In this document: positions 30,628 to 44,300 of the stretch, one piece after another
Position numbering within the stretch: position 1 is the first letter of the stretch
Layout of the letters: every line of letters begins with the position of its first letter
Source: Carex sylvatica
Taxonomy: Eukaryota > Streptophyta > Magnoliopsida > Poales > Cyperaceae
Length of the DNA: 64,000 bases
Reading direction: 5' to 3'
NCBI GenBank assembly: GCA_964058845.1
Contig: CAXKVR010000328.1
Span: 98,851 to 162,850 of the forward strand
Notes under the pieces: generated by a model
Told to the model about the DNA's origin: nothing
Seen by the model: the letters and a program-made list of their open reading frames with translations, nothing else
Database searches by the model: none
Program-made: the position numbers and the translations under genes

Positions 30628-32840
30628 TGGCACTTCATACATCAAAACATGTTAGAGATCTCCAATGTTGACTCCATCTACTAAAAACTTTAGTTATTGA
30701 AAAAGGGTTATGACTAACTATCTGAAATTGATTCAGGTATGGGAAGCTGTAGAAAATAATTTCACACCGGTCTATAACTCAACCACCAACATAATTACCA
30801 CAGAATGCAAACTTGCCGAAAAGACCTTACCATGAATGTTATCATGGGTGTTGTGCATGAATCAATATGGATTGTGTTCTCAAATACTTTAAATGCAAAA
30901 GAGATGTGAAAATCTGTTATACACAAATATGAGGGTAATGACCAAATCAAAACAAACCAAACTAACGAGTCTAGAAACAAAATTTGAGACCTTTGGTGTA
31001 AAAAATAGTGAGTCTGTAGAAGACACCTATAACAGACTTTTACAAATGTAAAATAAATTTATCAAACTTGGACAACCACTATCTAACAACCAAGTCTTCA
31101 CACCAGAGGAACTGTTTGCACATCTCAAGAGCTGTAAAGAAAAATTCTGACAAACCGAGGATCTTAAACCCAAAACTAAACTCACATCCATATATGCACA
31201 AACTCAGAAATCTACAAAGCCAAAAGAATACAACTCACCACCATCTAGCTCACCTAACTACTTTAACTCACAAAGCAATAACCCTCAACCAAAAGAAAAT
31301 GACAAATTATTGAATGTATTAATCCAAGGGATGTTGGACTTTGAAATAAAATACAACAAAAAGAGAGAATATAACAATAAAAAGATTATTTGTCTTAGGT
31401 GCAACAAAGAAGGGCATTCATCCAAAATTGTTTCAAACTATTCCCTCCAAAGAAAGAAGGTGGTGATTAATAGATTGGATAGAAAGTTCAAGAGCAAGAA
31501 AGAAAAAGCGATGGTCACAGACCAACAAACGGAGATAGACTACAGTAGTTGTGGAGAATCGAACTCAAAGTCTGAAAATGAGGAAGTCATTAACCTAGCA
31601 TTAGCATTGATGGCTACCCACGACAGTGAAGCATTTTCCTCCAGCTCAGCAGTCAAGGTACGCCTAACCCCTGAGTTAAATAAAGTAGGATGTGATAATG
31701 AATCTTTGAGTGACAATGAATCAACTAGTGATTCAATTGCTTCCTTAGATAAGAAATTAATTGTTAAGGTGGATACCAGGTTGAACAACATGCTTGATGA
31801 ATCACATGCCTTACTAGATAATAAAGATGATGTCATCCAAAATTTAGAATCTGAGATTCTTGAGCTAAAACTTAAGATAACTAGTTTAGAGTCCATAATA
31901 CTAGAGTTAAATAAAAAACAACTTGTGTAGGTGAAATTAAAATTCTTAAAATTGAATCTAAAGAATTACGAGATAGGAATGAAAATCTCAATTCAAAATT
32001 AATGATCAAAACAGTTGAATGTGAAAACTTATGTTATGAGTTGAAAAATAAACAATATATGTAGAAGACAATCAAGTGAAATAGTAGTTTTGAAAATAAG
32101 ATACAATACTAGGAGACCGAAAACAAGACTTTGAGACCACCTAATGAACCTAAGAGTGTCATTAGGATAGATTTAGTAAAACATGCATGTGGGGAAATTT
32201 GGAGTTCTATCCAAACTCTCAGAGTCAAAAAGGGCAACTCTTTATTTGATCTCACTCACATGAAAAGCCATGACATCAAAGAAAAACGAACTCAAAAATT
32301 TTGTAACATGACACCTCAATCATCCACACCTAGAAATAAACTTAAGTATAAGAAATGTACACCTATCGCACACATCACAAAGAAACAATTCTGTTAATCA
32401 AAGTATATTAGGTGGTTACAATAAGGATAAAATTTACACACATAACAAGATTCAAAGAAATTGATCAAATAGAGGTGTTCCCCTACATTCAAATAAAATC
32501 ACAATACAAAAGAAAAATATGACAAACAATGCAAATTACAAGGTTGTCAAAAACAAACACTATCAAAAACTAAGTAGTGGTGTCAATAGATCTATACACC
32601 TACATAATGCTCAAGAATCACATGGGTCTTACCCAAGCACATCAAATCGAAGATCCAACTTCTACTCAAATTCTTCGTCTAAGTCCATTAATAAAACAAA
32701 TTCAATATTATGCAATTATTGTTGTAAACAATGACATACGTCAGTGAATTGTTGATTTAGGAAAAAGAACAACATATTGAATGTTGTTTGGATGCATAAA
32801 TCAAAAAACAAATAAGTTATACAAGAATCATCTCTCCAAA
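30627..32840 (+). pseudogene. SIRE/Maximus-like gag-pol start, degenerate
   Basis: The frame is broken by many stops, but landmarks in order are a first zinc knuckle (C-L-R-C-N-K-E-G-H-S near 31390), a basic stretch (KRKK, KSKKEKAM), an acidic/Ser-rich stretch (SSCGESNSKSENEE), and an extended coiled-coil-like segment (ALLDNKDDVIQNLESEILEL, up to stop 31930). Then near 32700-32760 a second knuckle-like C-N-Y-C-C-K-Q-(stop)-H-T-S-V-N-C. This order of knuckle, acidic region, coiled coil and C-x2-C motif is typical of SIRE-type Gag. Protease, integrase and reverse transcriptase are missing. Inactive. Confidence 0.75.
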
Positions 32841-33049
32841 GTACTTGAAATTTTAAAATGATTAAGTGGGAGATGAACTTAATATGTGTACTAGTATCCT
32901 TTGTTTAGGATACATTAAATTTAGGAAAAAAAGGGAGTTAATATTTTGAAATAAAATAATAGTTGGGTTATATGTTAAATGGCTTGTTTTAATATCTGAT
33001 AAAATTTAGAAAACGTCTAGATAGAGTACACACGATAGATAGAAGGCAT

Positions 33050-33260
33050 AGCAACCGCTAAAAAATTCGTCCAAAAATAATTAAATTGAACCAAAATGTT
33101 ATCTACAGTTGCAACGGATCATTCACCGTTACAACGGTCCAAGTGAAATAAAGGGAATCGAAGCAGAAAATTCAAAATCTTCATCTACAGTTGTAACGGT
33201 AAAATTGACCGTGGTGCGCCGGTATTGAGGACCGTCACCCAACGATAAAATTAGTAAATC
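33050..33260 (+). repeat. Remnant related to the SIRE-like LTR U3 (CCGTTACAACGG boxes)
   Basis: CAGTTGCAACGG, CACCGTTACAACGGTCC, CAGTTGTAACGG and ACCGTCACCCAACGA recur here in the same style as 29656-29913, including the pair ACCGTCAC...ACGAT. It is probably part of a diverged 3' LTR of the same or a related element. Its boundaries are unclear. Confidence 0.5.
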
Positions 33261-33299
33261 TTCATAACATGTACAAGTCCTTAGAAATTTGAACATTAA

Positions 33300-33942
33300 A
33301 CGTTACTGCTCAATGGCATTAAATTAGGAAATCTTTAGAAAATTTTACGAACTTGTTAGCTTCTGGGCTATATATGTGTAATTGATATCCTTGACCTGGC
33401 CAGGCCCAAGGCCTTTATCAAAACCCAAGCAATAGCTGGCTCAAGTTGGAGGATGATAAAAGAAAAGTGACATCAGTGTGCCAAACAACCCCTTTTAGCA
33501 TTCTGTAATATTCTTTCTACAGCAAGAGGACTAAAAGGGAAAATAGAAGAAAAGTGACATCAGTCTGTAATATTCTCCTCATTTATGTTCATTTGGGATG
33601 GGGTCACTACATTAGCAGTGTGCCAAACAACCCCTTTTAGTACTAAACATTACTATATATCCTAATTTTACTTTTTTTATAATGAAATTGTTGCTTATTG
33701 TGGTCAATTTTCACAAAAGGAAAAAAAAAAAACGATTTGCCAAATTCGCCATATAATACAGCGACACAGATAAGCGGTGTTAAGATAAGATATTAAGATT
33801 TTAACGTGCTACTTCATGCAAAGCCTATTTTCCAACGGAACCATTTCAATTGTTTATAAAAATGTAATAGAAGGATTTCATACTATTGTCATTCCAGCAT
33901 GATTTGTATCAATTTAAGCAATTTAGAATGAGAATACACGCA
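33300..33942. other. Gene-free stretch with a local duplication
   Basis: GTGTGCCAAACAACCCCTTTT occurs near 33477 and again near 33619, and AGAAAAGTGACATCAGT near 33461 and 33550, indicating an imperfect duplication of about 140 bp. No coding frame was seen. Confidence 0.6.
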
Positions 33943-34116
33943 ATTGTTAACAGAATTCATGATCAGAAATGATGACCTATACAAATACATATGAGAAAAT
34001 GACTGTGTGGCTAATCTACTAGATTACAAATTGTTAACAGAATTCATGATCAGAAATGACGACCTATACAAATACATATGAGAAAATGAATGTGTGGCTA
34101 ATCTACTAGATTACAA
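33943..34116 (+). repeat. Tandem duplication, 87-bp unit, two copies
   Basis: ATTGTTAACAGAATTCATGA begins at 33943 and at 34030. The two 87-bp copies differ at about two positions, so the event is recent. They lie at the 3' end of the LENG1-like gene (its stop is at 34147) and may form part of its 3' UTR. Confidence 0.9.
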
Positions 34117-34146
34117 TACAGAACTAATTAAAAGAAACAAGTCCCT

Positions 34147-36203
34147 CTATCTCTTAAATCTTCTTTTTCCAGACGAGGAAAGGAGCTTTCTTTCCCTTTC
34201 CTTTTCTGTTCTCTCTCTCGCCATCCTCTCCTCTCTCAACTCTGCTATCGATTTCTTCTTGCTCTTCCCTTCGATTCTACTCGCCTCTTTATCACCATTC
34301 AATGCCTCATAAGCGACTGGTTTTGCAAGGTACCATGGTTTATTTACGCCCTTACCAGCCAATCCGTAACCTAGTCTGTATTTCTCCTCCTCTGGATCAA
34401 TAACCTTTGCCTCTTTAGGCTTCTCCTTCTCCTCTCTTCGCCTCTTGTGTTCTTTCTTGTGGGACCCAGTTGCCTCTTCACGCTGAAATTTATGAGAATA
34501 TGTTAATGTATAGCTCAAGTTAAAGCTGGAAGTGTGTGTCGTAAATTTTCAAAAAAATGAACTATCCTTTAGAATTATTTAATTTAACAAATCACTTGAT
34601 ACTATCCAGCAAACATTATAATGCTTCTAATACCATATAAAGAAACAAATTAGGGACGCTAATTAAGAGATTCAGGCTGAGAAAAATATCTCTTTTAGCA
34701 ATGAGAAAAAAGAGCAGATTAGTAGAAGATAATTAAGATCATCTCAATTGTTATTTTAATAAATAAGACAATGTGTCTTTAACAACATACAGTTAATCCA
34801 ACAACTGCTACTAAAACTTCAAACAGTGTATTCCTTAAATAAGAGGACAGGCAATTAGATAACCTCACAAAGACAAAAAGTAAATCATTTCATGAGACAC
34901 TAATCAGTACACCTAACTTTTTCTGTTTCACTAATGGTGTATATGACATATTTTTTTGTTCTCCCTACCAAAAAACAATGCTTCAAAAACTAAAAAAGAT
35001 AAAATCATGGTGTCATTTGAAGCATGTGAAGAAACAACCCTATGATTGACAAAATAAGGTTAAAACTCTAAAAAAAATTGAGCAAACTATTGTAAACCAT
35101 CTCCTTCATAATTAAAAATTCAAAGAATAAAGGCATATAATGATACCATAAAGAAGCAAAATGTTAGCATGGCCCATTAAACAGCTGCGTATAACACTAG
35201 TTTGTTGAGTCTTTGTGGCCCTAAATTAGTTTCACTGTTTAGCAAGCCATATGAAAATGATTCATGAGGCTGGAAACAACTATTGTTGGGATACCTATTT
35301 GAGCTGAAACTTAACAGAGAACAAAAGGGTGCTAAAATATAGCTTCTTGTGTTCTGTCTTCTTCAGGGATAGCTTGTGAGTTTGAGAGATTAAAAGAGTA
35401 TCGTCACTAAGATTTCTATCTTAAGTGAGTGAAGAGAGTTTTCTAAATCTTCAATTTAAAAAAAAAGAAAAAAGAGTTTTCTAAATCTTGTAATCAAACT
35501 TTGTAACCGAATTTTATGATAGTGAATTGCTTGTCAGTGCCTATGCCAAGGTGGATGTAGGGGAAACCTGAACCATATTAAACCATGGTATCTACTTTTT
35601 TTTTCTTTTCTTTTTTTTTCATTTCTCTTTTGTTGATTGCTGTTGATTGCCAAGTTGTGCACCCAACAAAGGTCTCAATTTTCTTTCACACACAAGGTGT
35701 TAGACAATTCGCATCAGAGATCCCTTGTGTTAAAAAACAAAACCACACACATAATGTTCCAAACCTAATAGTAGTTCAAAACTTCAAATCAAGGTGGGTC
35801 TGCAAAATAAATAAATAAACAGAAAAACAAAGGGGGGTACAAGAACAACCTTAGCTTTCTTTGATTCCATGTGCTCATCTGAACCGAGAAATCCAAAATC
35901 AGACAAGTCCCCAAATAAGTTTATATGGCCAGAATCCCCCTCCGATGCCTCGACACCCGACTCCGCAGCTGCAACTACGGGTTCTGACGTAGATACTATC
36001 GTGGCAGAGGCCGTGGCGATGCCTCGGGCCCGGCGGAGGCTTTCGAGGCGGGAATCGGCCTCAGCGCGACGGGACTGCTCAAGGCAGAGCTGCTCCTCGC
36101 GCGCTGCCGCCTCCTCGTCCCGTTTGACCTTCTCGCGGTTGTCAAAGTTGTAAACGTTCCATCGTTTCTGAGGAAGTATGTTCAGACCGCCATGGCCTCC
36201 CAT
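34147..36203 (-). CDS. LENG1-like protein with CIR N-terminal motif, two exons
   Basis: Exon 1 is 36203-35850 (118 codons). Exon 2 is 34482-34147 (111 codons plus stop). The intron of 1367 bp has GT..AG ends and phase 0. The protein starts MGGHGGLNILPQKRWNVYNF, matching the LENG1/CIR_N start (NILPKKSWHVRN in animals), followed by a charged helix (REKVKRDEEAAAREEQ). The middle has HINLFGDLSDFG. The C-terminal half has KPWYLAKP, a highly basic stretch (KKEHKRRREEKEK) and SIAELREERMARERTEKERE, again LENG1-like. The family is nuclear and linked to splicing-factor or co-repressor assemblies; its exact role is poorly known. The 229-aa length fits. Exon 1 is GC-rich compared with its surroundings, as expected of a gene start. 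Confidence 0.87.
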
Positions 36204-36385
36204 CGCTTCTTCTCGCTTGCTAGATTCGGAGGATTTGTTGGAATCGGGGAAATCGACTCGAAAGAAAACAAACGAGACCGGAAAATGAGGAAAGGAGCAA
36301 GAGCTAATTGGGCCGGGCCTATGTAATTGACAGGAATCATCAGCCTGTTATTATCCGAAGAGGCGGTAGCAGGAACGAGTGCGTG

Positions 36386-37063
36386 TCCTCTGAGATATCT
36401 CATATTTTGCGTGACCGACGTGTTCGGTGCCTATTCGGGATAGTGCAGGGGTCAATCTGCTCCCTGTGCTATTCCGAATAGGAGTTAGTCTGTCCCTGCA
36501 CTATTCCGAATAGACACTGAATTAGAGTTGTAAATGAATTGAGTTTGAGCGAGTTACTTTTAATTCGAATTCAGCTCATTTAATAAACGAGCGAGCTAAT
36601 TCGAGTTGAGATGATAATAACGAGTTGTAGAACTAATTCGAACTCAGCTCGTTATCAATTCGAGTTAGCTCACAACTCATTTATAACTCGTTTAACCAGT
36701 GATAGTATTACAACACAAGTTCAAACATATTTTGCACGAATCTCAAAGCACAACTAACAGTCCAAAGATTCGGATTTGATTATTTTGATATTTATTGTGA
36801 CTAATACTATATATATAACTATATGTAACTCGAGTTATAAATGAGCGAGTTGGGGTCAACTCGAACTCAGCTCATTTATTAAACGAGTTGGCCAACTTGA
36901 GTTGTAAATAAGTGAATTAAAGCGAGCTGTAAATGAGCGAGTTATGAGTTCGAGTTCTTTTGCTCAGCCCTAGGGCCAGTATTGTTTGAGCTTTGAGAGC
37001 AAAACGTCTTTGAACGGTTGGGATTTTTCAAAAAGTCACAAAATATGAGATATCTTAGAGGAT
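36386..37063 (-). mobile_element. GAGATATCTC-type MITE copy A, interrupted by a hAT-like insert
   Basis: The left end CCTCTGAGATATCTCA and right end GAGATATCTTAGAGGAT are inverted copies, with internal GTGACCGACGTG, GGTGCCTATTCGG and GAACGGTTGGGATTTTTC shared with copies at 51963, 56587 and 63690. The body is swollen by an extra duplicated CTATTCCGAATAG segment and by a second element (36523-36972). It lies about 180 bp upstream of the LENG1-like start codon. Confidence 0.8.
36523..36972. mobile_element. hAT-like MITE nested in copy A
   Basis: It starts TAGAGTTGTAAATGA and ends GCTCAGCCCTA (inverted TAGGGCTGAGC). The interior repeats GAGTTCGAGTT/AACTCG-type motifs on both strands (CTCATTTA, AACGAG, GAGCGAGTT). 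These match the common plant hAT family with TAGGGCTGTAAACGAGC-like ends. No clean 8-bp target duplication was recognised. Confidence 0.65.
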
Positions 37064-38100
37064 GCGAATTATAGTGGGAACGGTCTAATTCGGATTAGAG
37101 TGGGAAAAAAATACATCGGAGCCGGTTCTTTTATAGAATGGTGTTGTGCGACTGCTATATGCCGTAATATGTGTCACCTACTGTAGTCATTTGTGTGCTG
37201 TAGTTATTTTTTGAAAATTTAGTACAGTATATCACGTAAAAAATTTGATCACGGTACCGTATGTGGTCACGCGAGTTACGTATAATTAGGTCTTAATTAA
37301 ATGACAAATTTTAAATAATCTAAATTAAATTATGAAAAAAAATAAACGTGATTAAGTGTGACAAACATGACCAGATACATTTGAACATGGTACATTTGGA
37401 CACGATGTGAATCGCGTGTCGTGATCACCCCTTGATATTTTAATTACGGTATAGCACAGCATAGCACAAGACTAAACTCATGACGTATTAGTCACAGCAC
37501 AGTGCACTTTTATTACTCTACTTATTTACTTATTTATGATGCAATGCCGAATTTAAACGAGAAAGGAATCAATTACCGATTTTTTTATTCATAGCATAAA
37601 AAAATAAAATAAAATAAATATTTACCGACGTTTTCTGCAAATTTACATTTATATCACAACCGTTAAATTATTTATCACAGCACAGCACAATACTAAATTC
37701 ATGATGTATTAGTCACCGCATAGTGTGTTTTTTATTACTCTACTTATTTATGATGCAATGCCGAATTTAAACGATGAAGTTGAATTTTTGAATTAAGATT
37801 AAGACTATCATATTGAATACAACATAAAAATATGCACAAAAATTCGATAGAAAATTACACAATATAATAATTTAATTCATACAATAAATTATATGGACCC
37901 CACACAAGAATGAAGGAGCCTATGATGAACACAAAACATAATCCAACAAAAAAAATATGAGCTGATAGATTGTACAATTAGCAAAGAAGCATCCGAAATT
38001 TTTATTAATAGGAAATTATTTAAATAAATATCGATAATGGAGAATAGATTTGAGTATTTTTGAGATATAGGAAAAACGTGATAGTTTAAAACGTCCTATG
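37064..38100. other. Gene-free sequence with a tandem duplication (37451-37560 / 37675-37775)
   Basis: GCACAGC...ACTAAACTCATGACG, then TATTAGTCAC...TTATTACTCTACTTATTTA and GATGCAATGCCGAATTTAAA, recur about 220 bp apart. Motifs such as CACGGTACCG and GCACAGCATAGCAC recall the CACGGCAC-rich element at 61.7 kb, but no element ends were found. Confidence 0.6.
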
Positions 38101-38199
38101 GACGTTATAGATTATTACTGCCAGAAATAGCCTATTTCGTCCTCTGTTTCTATCAGAAATATACCATGTTTTGACAGAAATTGGCACTGTTTTGGTCAG

Positions 38200-38465
38200 A
38201 AACTGATACTGTTTTGACAGGAATTGGCACTGTTCCAAAGAATGTGGCCAGCTTTCTGGGAACCGCATCTAGGGGATACAGACTATTTCTGGGGTGGCCG
38301 CATCTAGAGGCTGAGGTCCCTTTTTTTTTCTCTCGTGCAGGGGAAGAGAAAAGAGAAGAGGAAGAAGGGGGGGAGGGGGGGCTCAGCTCCTAGATGCGAT
38401 CACTTCAGAAATGGTCCGCATCCCCTAGATGCAACCTCCAGAAAGGTGGCCGCATCTAGGGAATG
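38200..38465. repeat. Cluster of CCGCATCTAGGG motifs in both orientations with a purine-rich centre
   Basis: CCGCATCTAGGGG (38263), CCGCATCTAGAGG (38298), the inverse CTCCTAGATGCG (38388), CCGCATCCCCTAGATGC (38416) and CCGCATCTAGGG (38450) occur within 200 bp, most beside a TTTCTGG or CCAGAAA block. Between them lies a purine tract including GGGGGGGAGGGGGG (about 38367-38381). No gene or known element end was recognised. Confidence 0.75.
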
Positions 38466-38469
38466 CGGA

Positions 38470-40980
38470 CGTGTTAAAATTTAAATTTTTTAAAAAACGT
38501 TATTATTTGGTTTATTATTTTTTTGGGTATAGTATATTTAAAAATTTCGGTGATGTGACAAAGCTAAGAAGATAGAAAATTAAACCATTTAACCGATTAT
38601 TATTTAGAACCCTCCGATAGGAAAAAATAAGAGGACTTTAAGAAGAACATTACATTAGGTGGGATCATTATTGGAGTAAAATTCTAATTTTTATTTCAAC
38701 ATCCTAATAATTTTGTTTAAGAAAATAACTAAGCTCTTTTAATCAAAATTATCACATAAAACAATATTTTATATATTTGTAAAACCTTTTGTACTTCCTA
38801 TAATCTATGAAAATAAATTTCTATTGTATAAGAAGAGTTTTTAAAATTAATCCATGCAAAAGGTTTTATCTATGATATTTCTTCATCATAGAAAAAGGAA
38901 CATCAGATAATTAATTATTCCTTTTATTTTATTTACCCTGTATGTGCTTGCTTGATGCATATGGAGGAGGACTGAAGGAATGACTGGTTATTTTGATAAT
39001 TTTGACATTGAATTCTTGAAAAATTGAAAATTAAAAATTGAAAAGAAAATTTTATGCAATTTAAGTATTATTTGAAGATGCTTCAAGGATCGTTAATTTT
39101 GGACCATTGAAATTTTAAGTCACATGATGTACAGGGAAACATACACCAAATTTTATCATTTTTATATTAAATAATATATGTATAATATAGATTATGTAAA
39201 TAATATTTGTTTCAAATTTAAGTTTTATTTTTAAGGCTCTCAAAATTGCAACGATAGGTTTTGTCAAGTGATTCCTATCATGCATATATGCTTATCATTT
39301 TCTTAGCGTGTAAAATGCATTTAACTCATATTGTTGATGCATGGTTGTATTATTGATTTTTCAAGATAACAAAACACAAAGGATAAAAGCACGAGTTGTA
39401 TTTAGTCAGAATTCATAGTAGTATTTCTTTTGTTCATCCACAAATGGCATGCATATAAAGTTCTTGCCCTTTTGTGTGATGAGTTCAATCATAAATAATG
39501 AATTTAGTATTCATCCATATAATATTAAGAGTATATATAGAATGGCAATTAATAAAATTTGTAAATAGTGTAAGATGCACACGCATTAATGTGCATGTAA
39601 TTTGATTGATATTGTGATGCATGTATTTATTATTGAGCTCTCAAAATAACAAACAATAAGCGTTGAAAGCATGAGGGTTTGTATTTTGTCAAAACTCACC
39701 GTAATGTTTTTTTAGAACCACACATTGCATATAGTGCTATCCTTTTGTGTGATGAGTTCATTCATAAATTATGAGTTTTATTCTTATCGTGATGATCAGT
39801 TCATGCATAAATTATGAGTTTACATCTATAATAAGTTATGAATATATATAGAAAGACAATTAATAAAAATTATAACCAAATAATTTCAAAAGAAAACTAA
39901 TGAAAATTAATACATAACAAATATTTATCCTAGTTTATTTGACTAATTATACTGCACAATAATCAATTTAAATATCAGAAATAAATTTTATAATACATGT
40001 GATAACATCATCTTTTGTTGCTCATCGGTAATAAATATATTAAAATATTAGTAAAACAACATGCCAACTGCTACCCACCAATGCCCCCACCTATATCAAT
40101 GCCTGGATTTACCATTACAATAACAAATTGAGTTTGGGGTTGATATTATTAATTGAATTTAGCAATTTTAAAAAAAGTTTGTTCTTCTATTCATTTATTT
40201 GTAAATATCGATATATTTTGACGTTTTGTATTGTGAAAATAATAATTTAAGTAATTTATTTATATTTTCTTTCGGACAATTTTAATTTATGTGTTATGAT
40301 CAATATTTATGTGATGTCGCATCACAAATAATCGTGGGTGAAAGTAGCATTTTAAGTTTTGTATGGAAGGTTACCAAAATTTTGAACGAAATATTAAAAT
40401 AGTAAAAATAAATAAATAAAATCTACTCCAACCTCTAATTTTTTTTTCGACTGATTTGTGCATATTGTGGTTCCCATAAATTTCTTCTTGATAATATTTC
40501 CCTTTGACCAAAAGACCACCGAGCACCATTTTAGTTGTAATTCCAATACATATCAGTTCTCTCAAGTTCCCATAATTTATGGGTGATCCATAGTTTTTGA
40601 GGGGATACATCAATTGTTCAAATTGATTGCTCTGAGCCTCTGATGAAGAAATGGGAACGCCACAGAAGATCAGAGCAAAAGAGGTGGGGCCCCGCGCGCA
40701 CACGCACAATGAAAGACATATAGTAAGATTTTGTTTTGAAAATTAAAAATATAATTCTTCAATAAATAAAAATAATTATCAACATCAGTAATTCGGTTAG
40801 ATCAGCTCTAACAGTGCGGTTCCAGTGTTTTCAGATGTTAAACTTTCAATTTTTGAAGGAAAAAAAAAACAATCAATCTCATTTTTTATTTTTATTTTAT
40901 TTCTAAAACAATCAAAGTGTCATCATAAAAATAAAAATAAAAAATTCGTGTATGGTGACACATCCATATTACTTTCCGTC
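38470..40980. other. Gene-free AT-rich region with a duplicated segment of about 290 bp
   Basis: About 39310-39580 (ATTGTTGATGCATGGTTG, TTTTGTGTGATGAGTTCA, GCAATTAATAAAATTTG) recurs at about 39605-39880 (ATTGTGATGCATGTATTT, TTTTGTGTGATGAGTTCA, ACAATTAATAAAAATT). The rest is low-complexity AT. A 112-codon minus frame at 40709-40371 was judged non-coding. Confidence 0.6.
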
Positions 40981-41334
40981 ACGACATATCTAATGAGCGT
41001 TGAAGTATATAACAAGGAAAGCGACCGGTGCATGTAAATGTCAACAAATGCATTTCATTATTTTTATCTGAATACAATTTCTGAAACTCCCAAACTTTCA
41101 CAATTTCACTGAAATAATCGTGAAATTTGACAAAGAATACTTGTGCGTGTGCACTTGCATATACTTGCATACTATACATACTATATAGCCACCATAATTT
41201 GCCAAAAAGCCGCAAACATGGAGGATAGTACAACAATTGACATATAGTTATATACATCCCTTTCAAAATAAACCATGAACTTATACTATATTTAAAAACA
41301 GAAAAAATGAACATGAAAATATAACAAACTAACA

Positions 41335-44300
41335 TCATAACGAACTTGAACTCTCCAGATCTGGCAGTAGTTTCCTGTCTGAAATTTTAGTTTCCTTGCT
41401 ATCTTTCTGACTACAAAACTTACATGGGCCCACGCACTCTTCGGAAGAAGGATGAGTGATCCAATCATCAGGAACAGTGAAAAAGTACTTGATCATGAAT
41501 TTACGGAACCTTTTTTTGTACTCTTTTGGGGAGATAACAGTGGGAGATATATTCTTGGGCACGACTAGCGAGGATTTGACCCACGTCTCCAGTTGTTTGT
41601 CCCAAGTGTATTGTCTCAGGTAATCAATTATTCCAAATACAAGCTCGTGTCGGTGTTTGTCAACTCCAACTAGTAGAGAATAATCCATTACATTGATTGA
41701 CTGTATTGCAAGAAATATCAGGGGTTATATTGTCATTTTGGAAACATAAACCATCAGGAACTTGCAACAATACATAAAAAGATATCAACATGACTTGGGG
41801 TAGAGGTGCCTAATCCCTTTCCTTCAATTATGAATTCTTGTACTTTTAATTTCCCATTTGAACTTATTTGATATATTGTTTCTCTAAATAGTAAATTCTA
41901 ATTAAGTTTTTTCTTATTTTCCTTGAGTGTATGTATAGTGAAGTTCTGTCAATTATACTAAAGTTATAAGCCTTTTTGGCGGAGCTATAATTCAAAGTCA
42001 TGTAACAAAGGATAATTTATTTATTTTTTTAACTCCAAAACAATATTAGTGATTACAGTTGAGTGCCTAAAATTAGAAGCACTGAAAAGGGCATGTGTAT
42101 GATTTTCACCATTTACTGGACTAATAAAATATTTTACCTAGATGTAAAAAATTCAGCACTTACAGTGAGAAATGTCGTGTCATTCCAAATTGCGCGCTGT
42201 AACAGGTGTTTTGTTTTCACACCCACATAAAAAGGAGAAACTCTCAAATCTTCTATGAAATTCTGATCCAAAAACACTGGGTTGAGATCTTTAGAAGAAT
42301 CAGAACTTGAAATGTGTCGAGAGTAAATGGCTCCTTTTAGATCATAAGTGCGAGAAATATTCTTCCCAAAAAGAAGGTTTTCCATCACCATCAAATCCAT
42401 CTTCATCTCTTTGCCATTCTTTATTTGCCGGACCTACATGTAAAATTAGATCAAATTTTACCATCATTTAATTTTTGCTTTCTTAGTTTGATAAGCTGGC
42501 ATTTGTCTGGCCTTGTTGAATACATCTTTGGATATTACTGACATTTCCAAAGAGTTTCCGAAATAACTATAGAAACTTAATCAGACATAACATATCTATT
42601 ATTAATAATCTGTTGCGTCCTAACTTCTTTACGAAAGTACCAATTATTTTAGCTCATCTCATATCTTGACGAAAATATGATCCTAGTAGCACAAGAAAGA
42701 TATTGTTAAACTAATAATGACAATGGCATGGTAACCATCATTTTTATTACATAAAATTACCTTATCTTGGTCTACTCCCCATTAGTCCACATATTATTAT
42801 CATGAATATGAAAATATACAAAATAAAAAGAATAAGTACCTCGTAGATCCCAAGAATCTTAGCAAGACCTGTCGGGTTCCCCGAATCTATTGACTCATTC
42901 ACATACTTGAAATATTCCTTCTCAATTTTCAGAAATGACTCGAACTCAGCCCTCTTAATCTGCTTTATGATAAACCTGTCATCTTTAGTCTTCGCAAAAA
43001 ATGCCTTGCTTTTCCCACCTTGTGCATCCCACTTTTCACACCTGTTCGTAAGAAGTTTATATTGGTTCAGTTATTTCATTTTTGAACTAAACCGAATAAT
43101 TTTTCAATCAGTAAAAGTTCACCTAACCCGACCAATTAAGATGTTCCCATTGCATTTTAGCGGAACTTGGTTTGAGTCACATTTCTTGACCTCTTTGGCA
43201 TGATGAACATGTCACCCGGACATTTTGGCACTTAATTTCAATATTGTCATAAAAATAACAAGGTTAAATTTAGTAGCATAAGATTTCACTTAGGGATGTA
43301 TAAAATGACAAATCGTCTCTATATGCCCATTCCGATTTTGACAATTTGAGATTGCCAACTCATTTGGGTCACAAAATGGTCACCAATTTTGACACTTGTG
43401 TTTTGTTCACTGTTTTAATTCTCAAGGTATTCAGCTCAGTACTTTTTTCAAGCTACGAAAACCTAACTAACATTCAATTGGTTTACTAATTTTAGCAATT
43501 TTGGAGAAACAAACCTGCTCAGAGAAATTATATATGCCATTTCTGACGGGCAGCATTTCTTTCTCAGATTATAGAATTCCTCAGCGCATACGCACACCAC
43601 TATGTACTTTCCTTTTAGTCCCAACCCTCCGTTGACAATAACTTCCGGATGCTGATCTTTTGAGAGTGGGACCGCCTCGTCAAAGGAGAGAGAGTACTGA
43701 CTACCTAATGAGTCCAATGAATCTGCCGAGTCAGCAGAAGACCATTTATTTGACGATGCCCACGAACTCATAGATACAAGACTCTCAGATTTCTCCAATG
43801 TTGGTTCATGAGTGAGCTTATTATTGTGCTTTATTTCAGATACGGCCAAGGCACGTGATATGATGCTTGATATCTCATCCTCGCAGACTAAGAGAATGCT
43901 GCCATCAGGCCCCACCGAAAACCGAATTGGATCTCTCTCTCCGTTTAAAGGCGAGAGGAGCAAATGTACTGGTGTGTACTTATTCACCTTGTTGAACCTC
44001 GTCAGATAGAAATTTGAAATTTCACTATGATACGTATACTTCAATTCAGCGAAAGGGGTCCAGACCCATTTCTCGATGTCTTCTTGGGTTGAATTCTCAA
44101 TTAAGGATTCTCTTGGCTCAGGCACAAGAGAAGATTGGGTCATGTCAGTGGTCTCCAACTGTGCTTTGCCGGCATTCAGGATGGCTTGACTGGAGACCTC
44201 CATTGATTCTATCTTGTTGGTGGCTTCTTCCCCGATTTTTTCAGTGTGCTCTTGTTCTTCATTTGATGGTTTGTATTGCAAAAGGTGGTGTAGGCGGCGG

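Noticed and set aside
31540..31896. 118-codon minus-strand frame
   Set aside because: Antisense shadow of the SIRE-like Gag coiled-coil segment.
35869..36153. 94-codon plus-strand frame
   Set aside because: Antisense shadow of the GC-rich first exon of the LENG1-like gene.
40371..40709. 112-codon minus-strand frame
   Set aside because: No family resemblance, no splice partners, and low-complexity tail; could not be supported as a gene.
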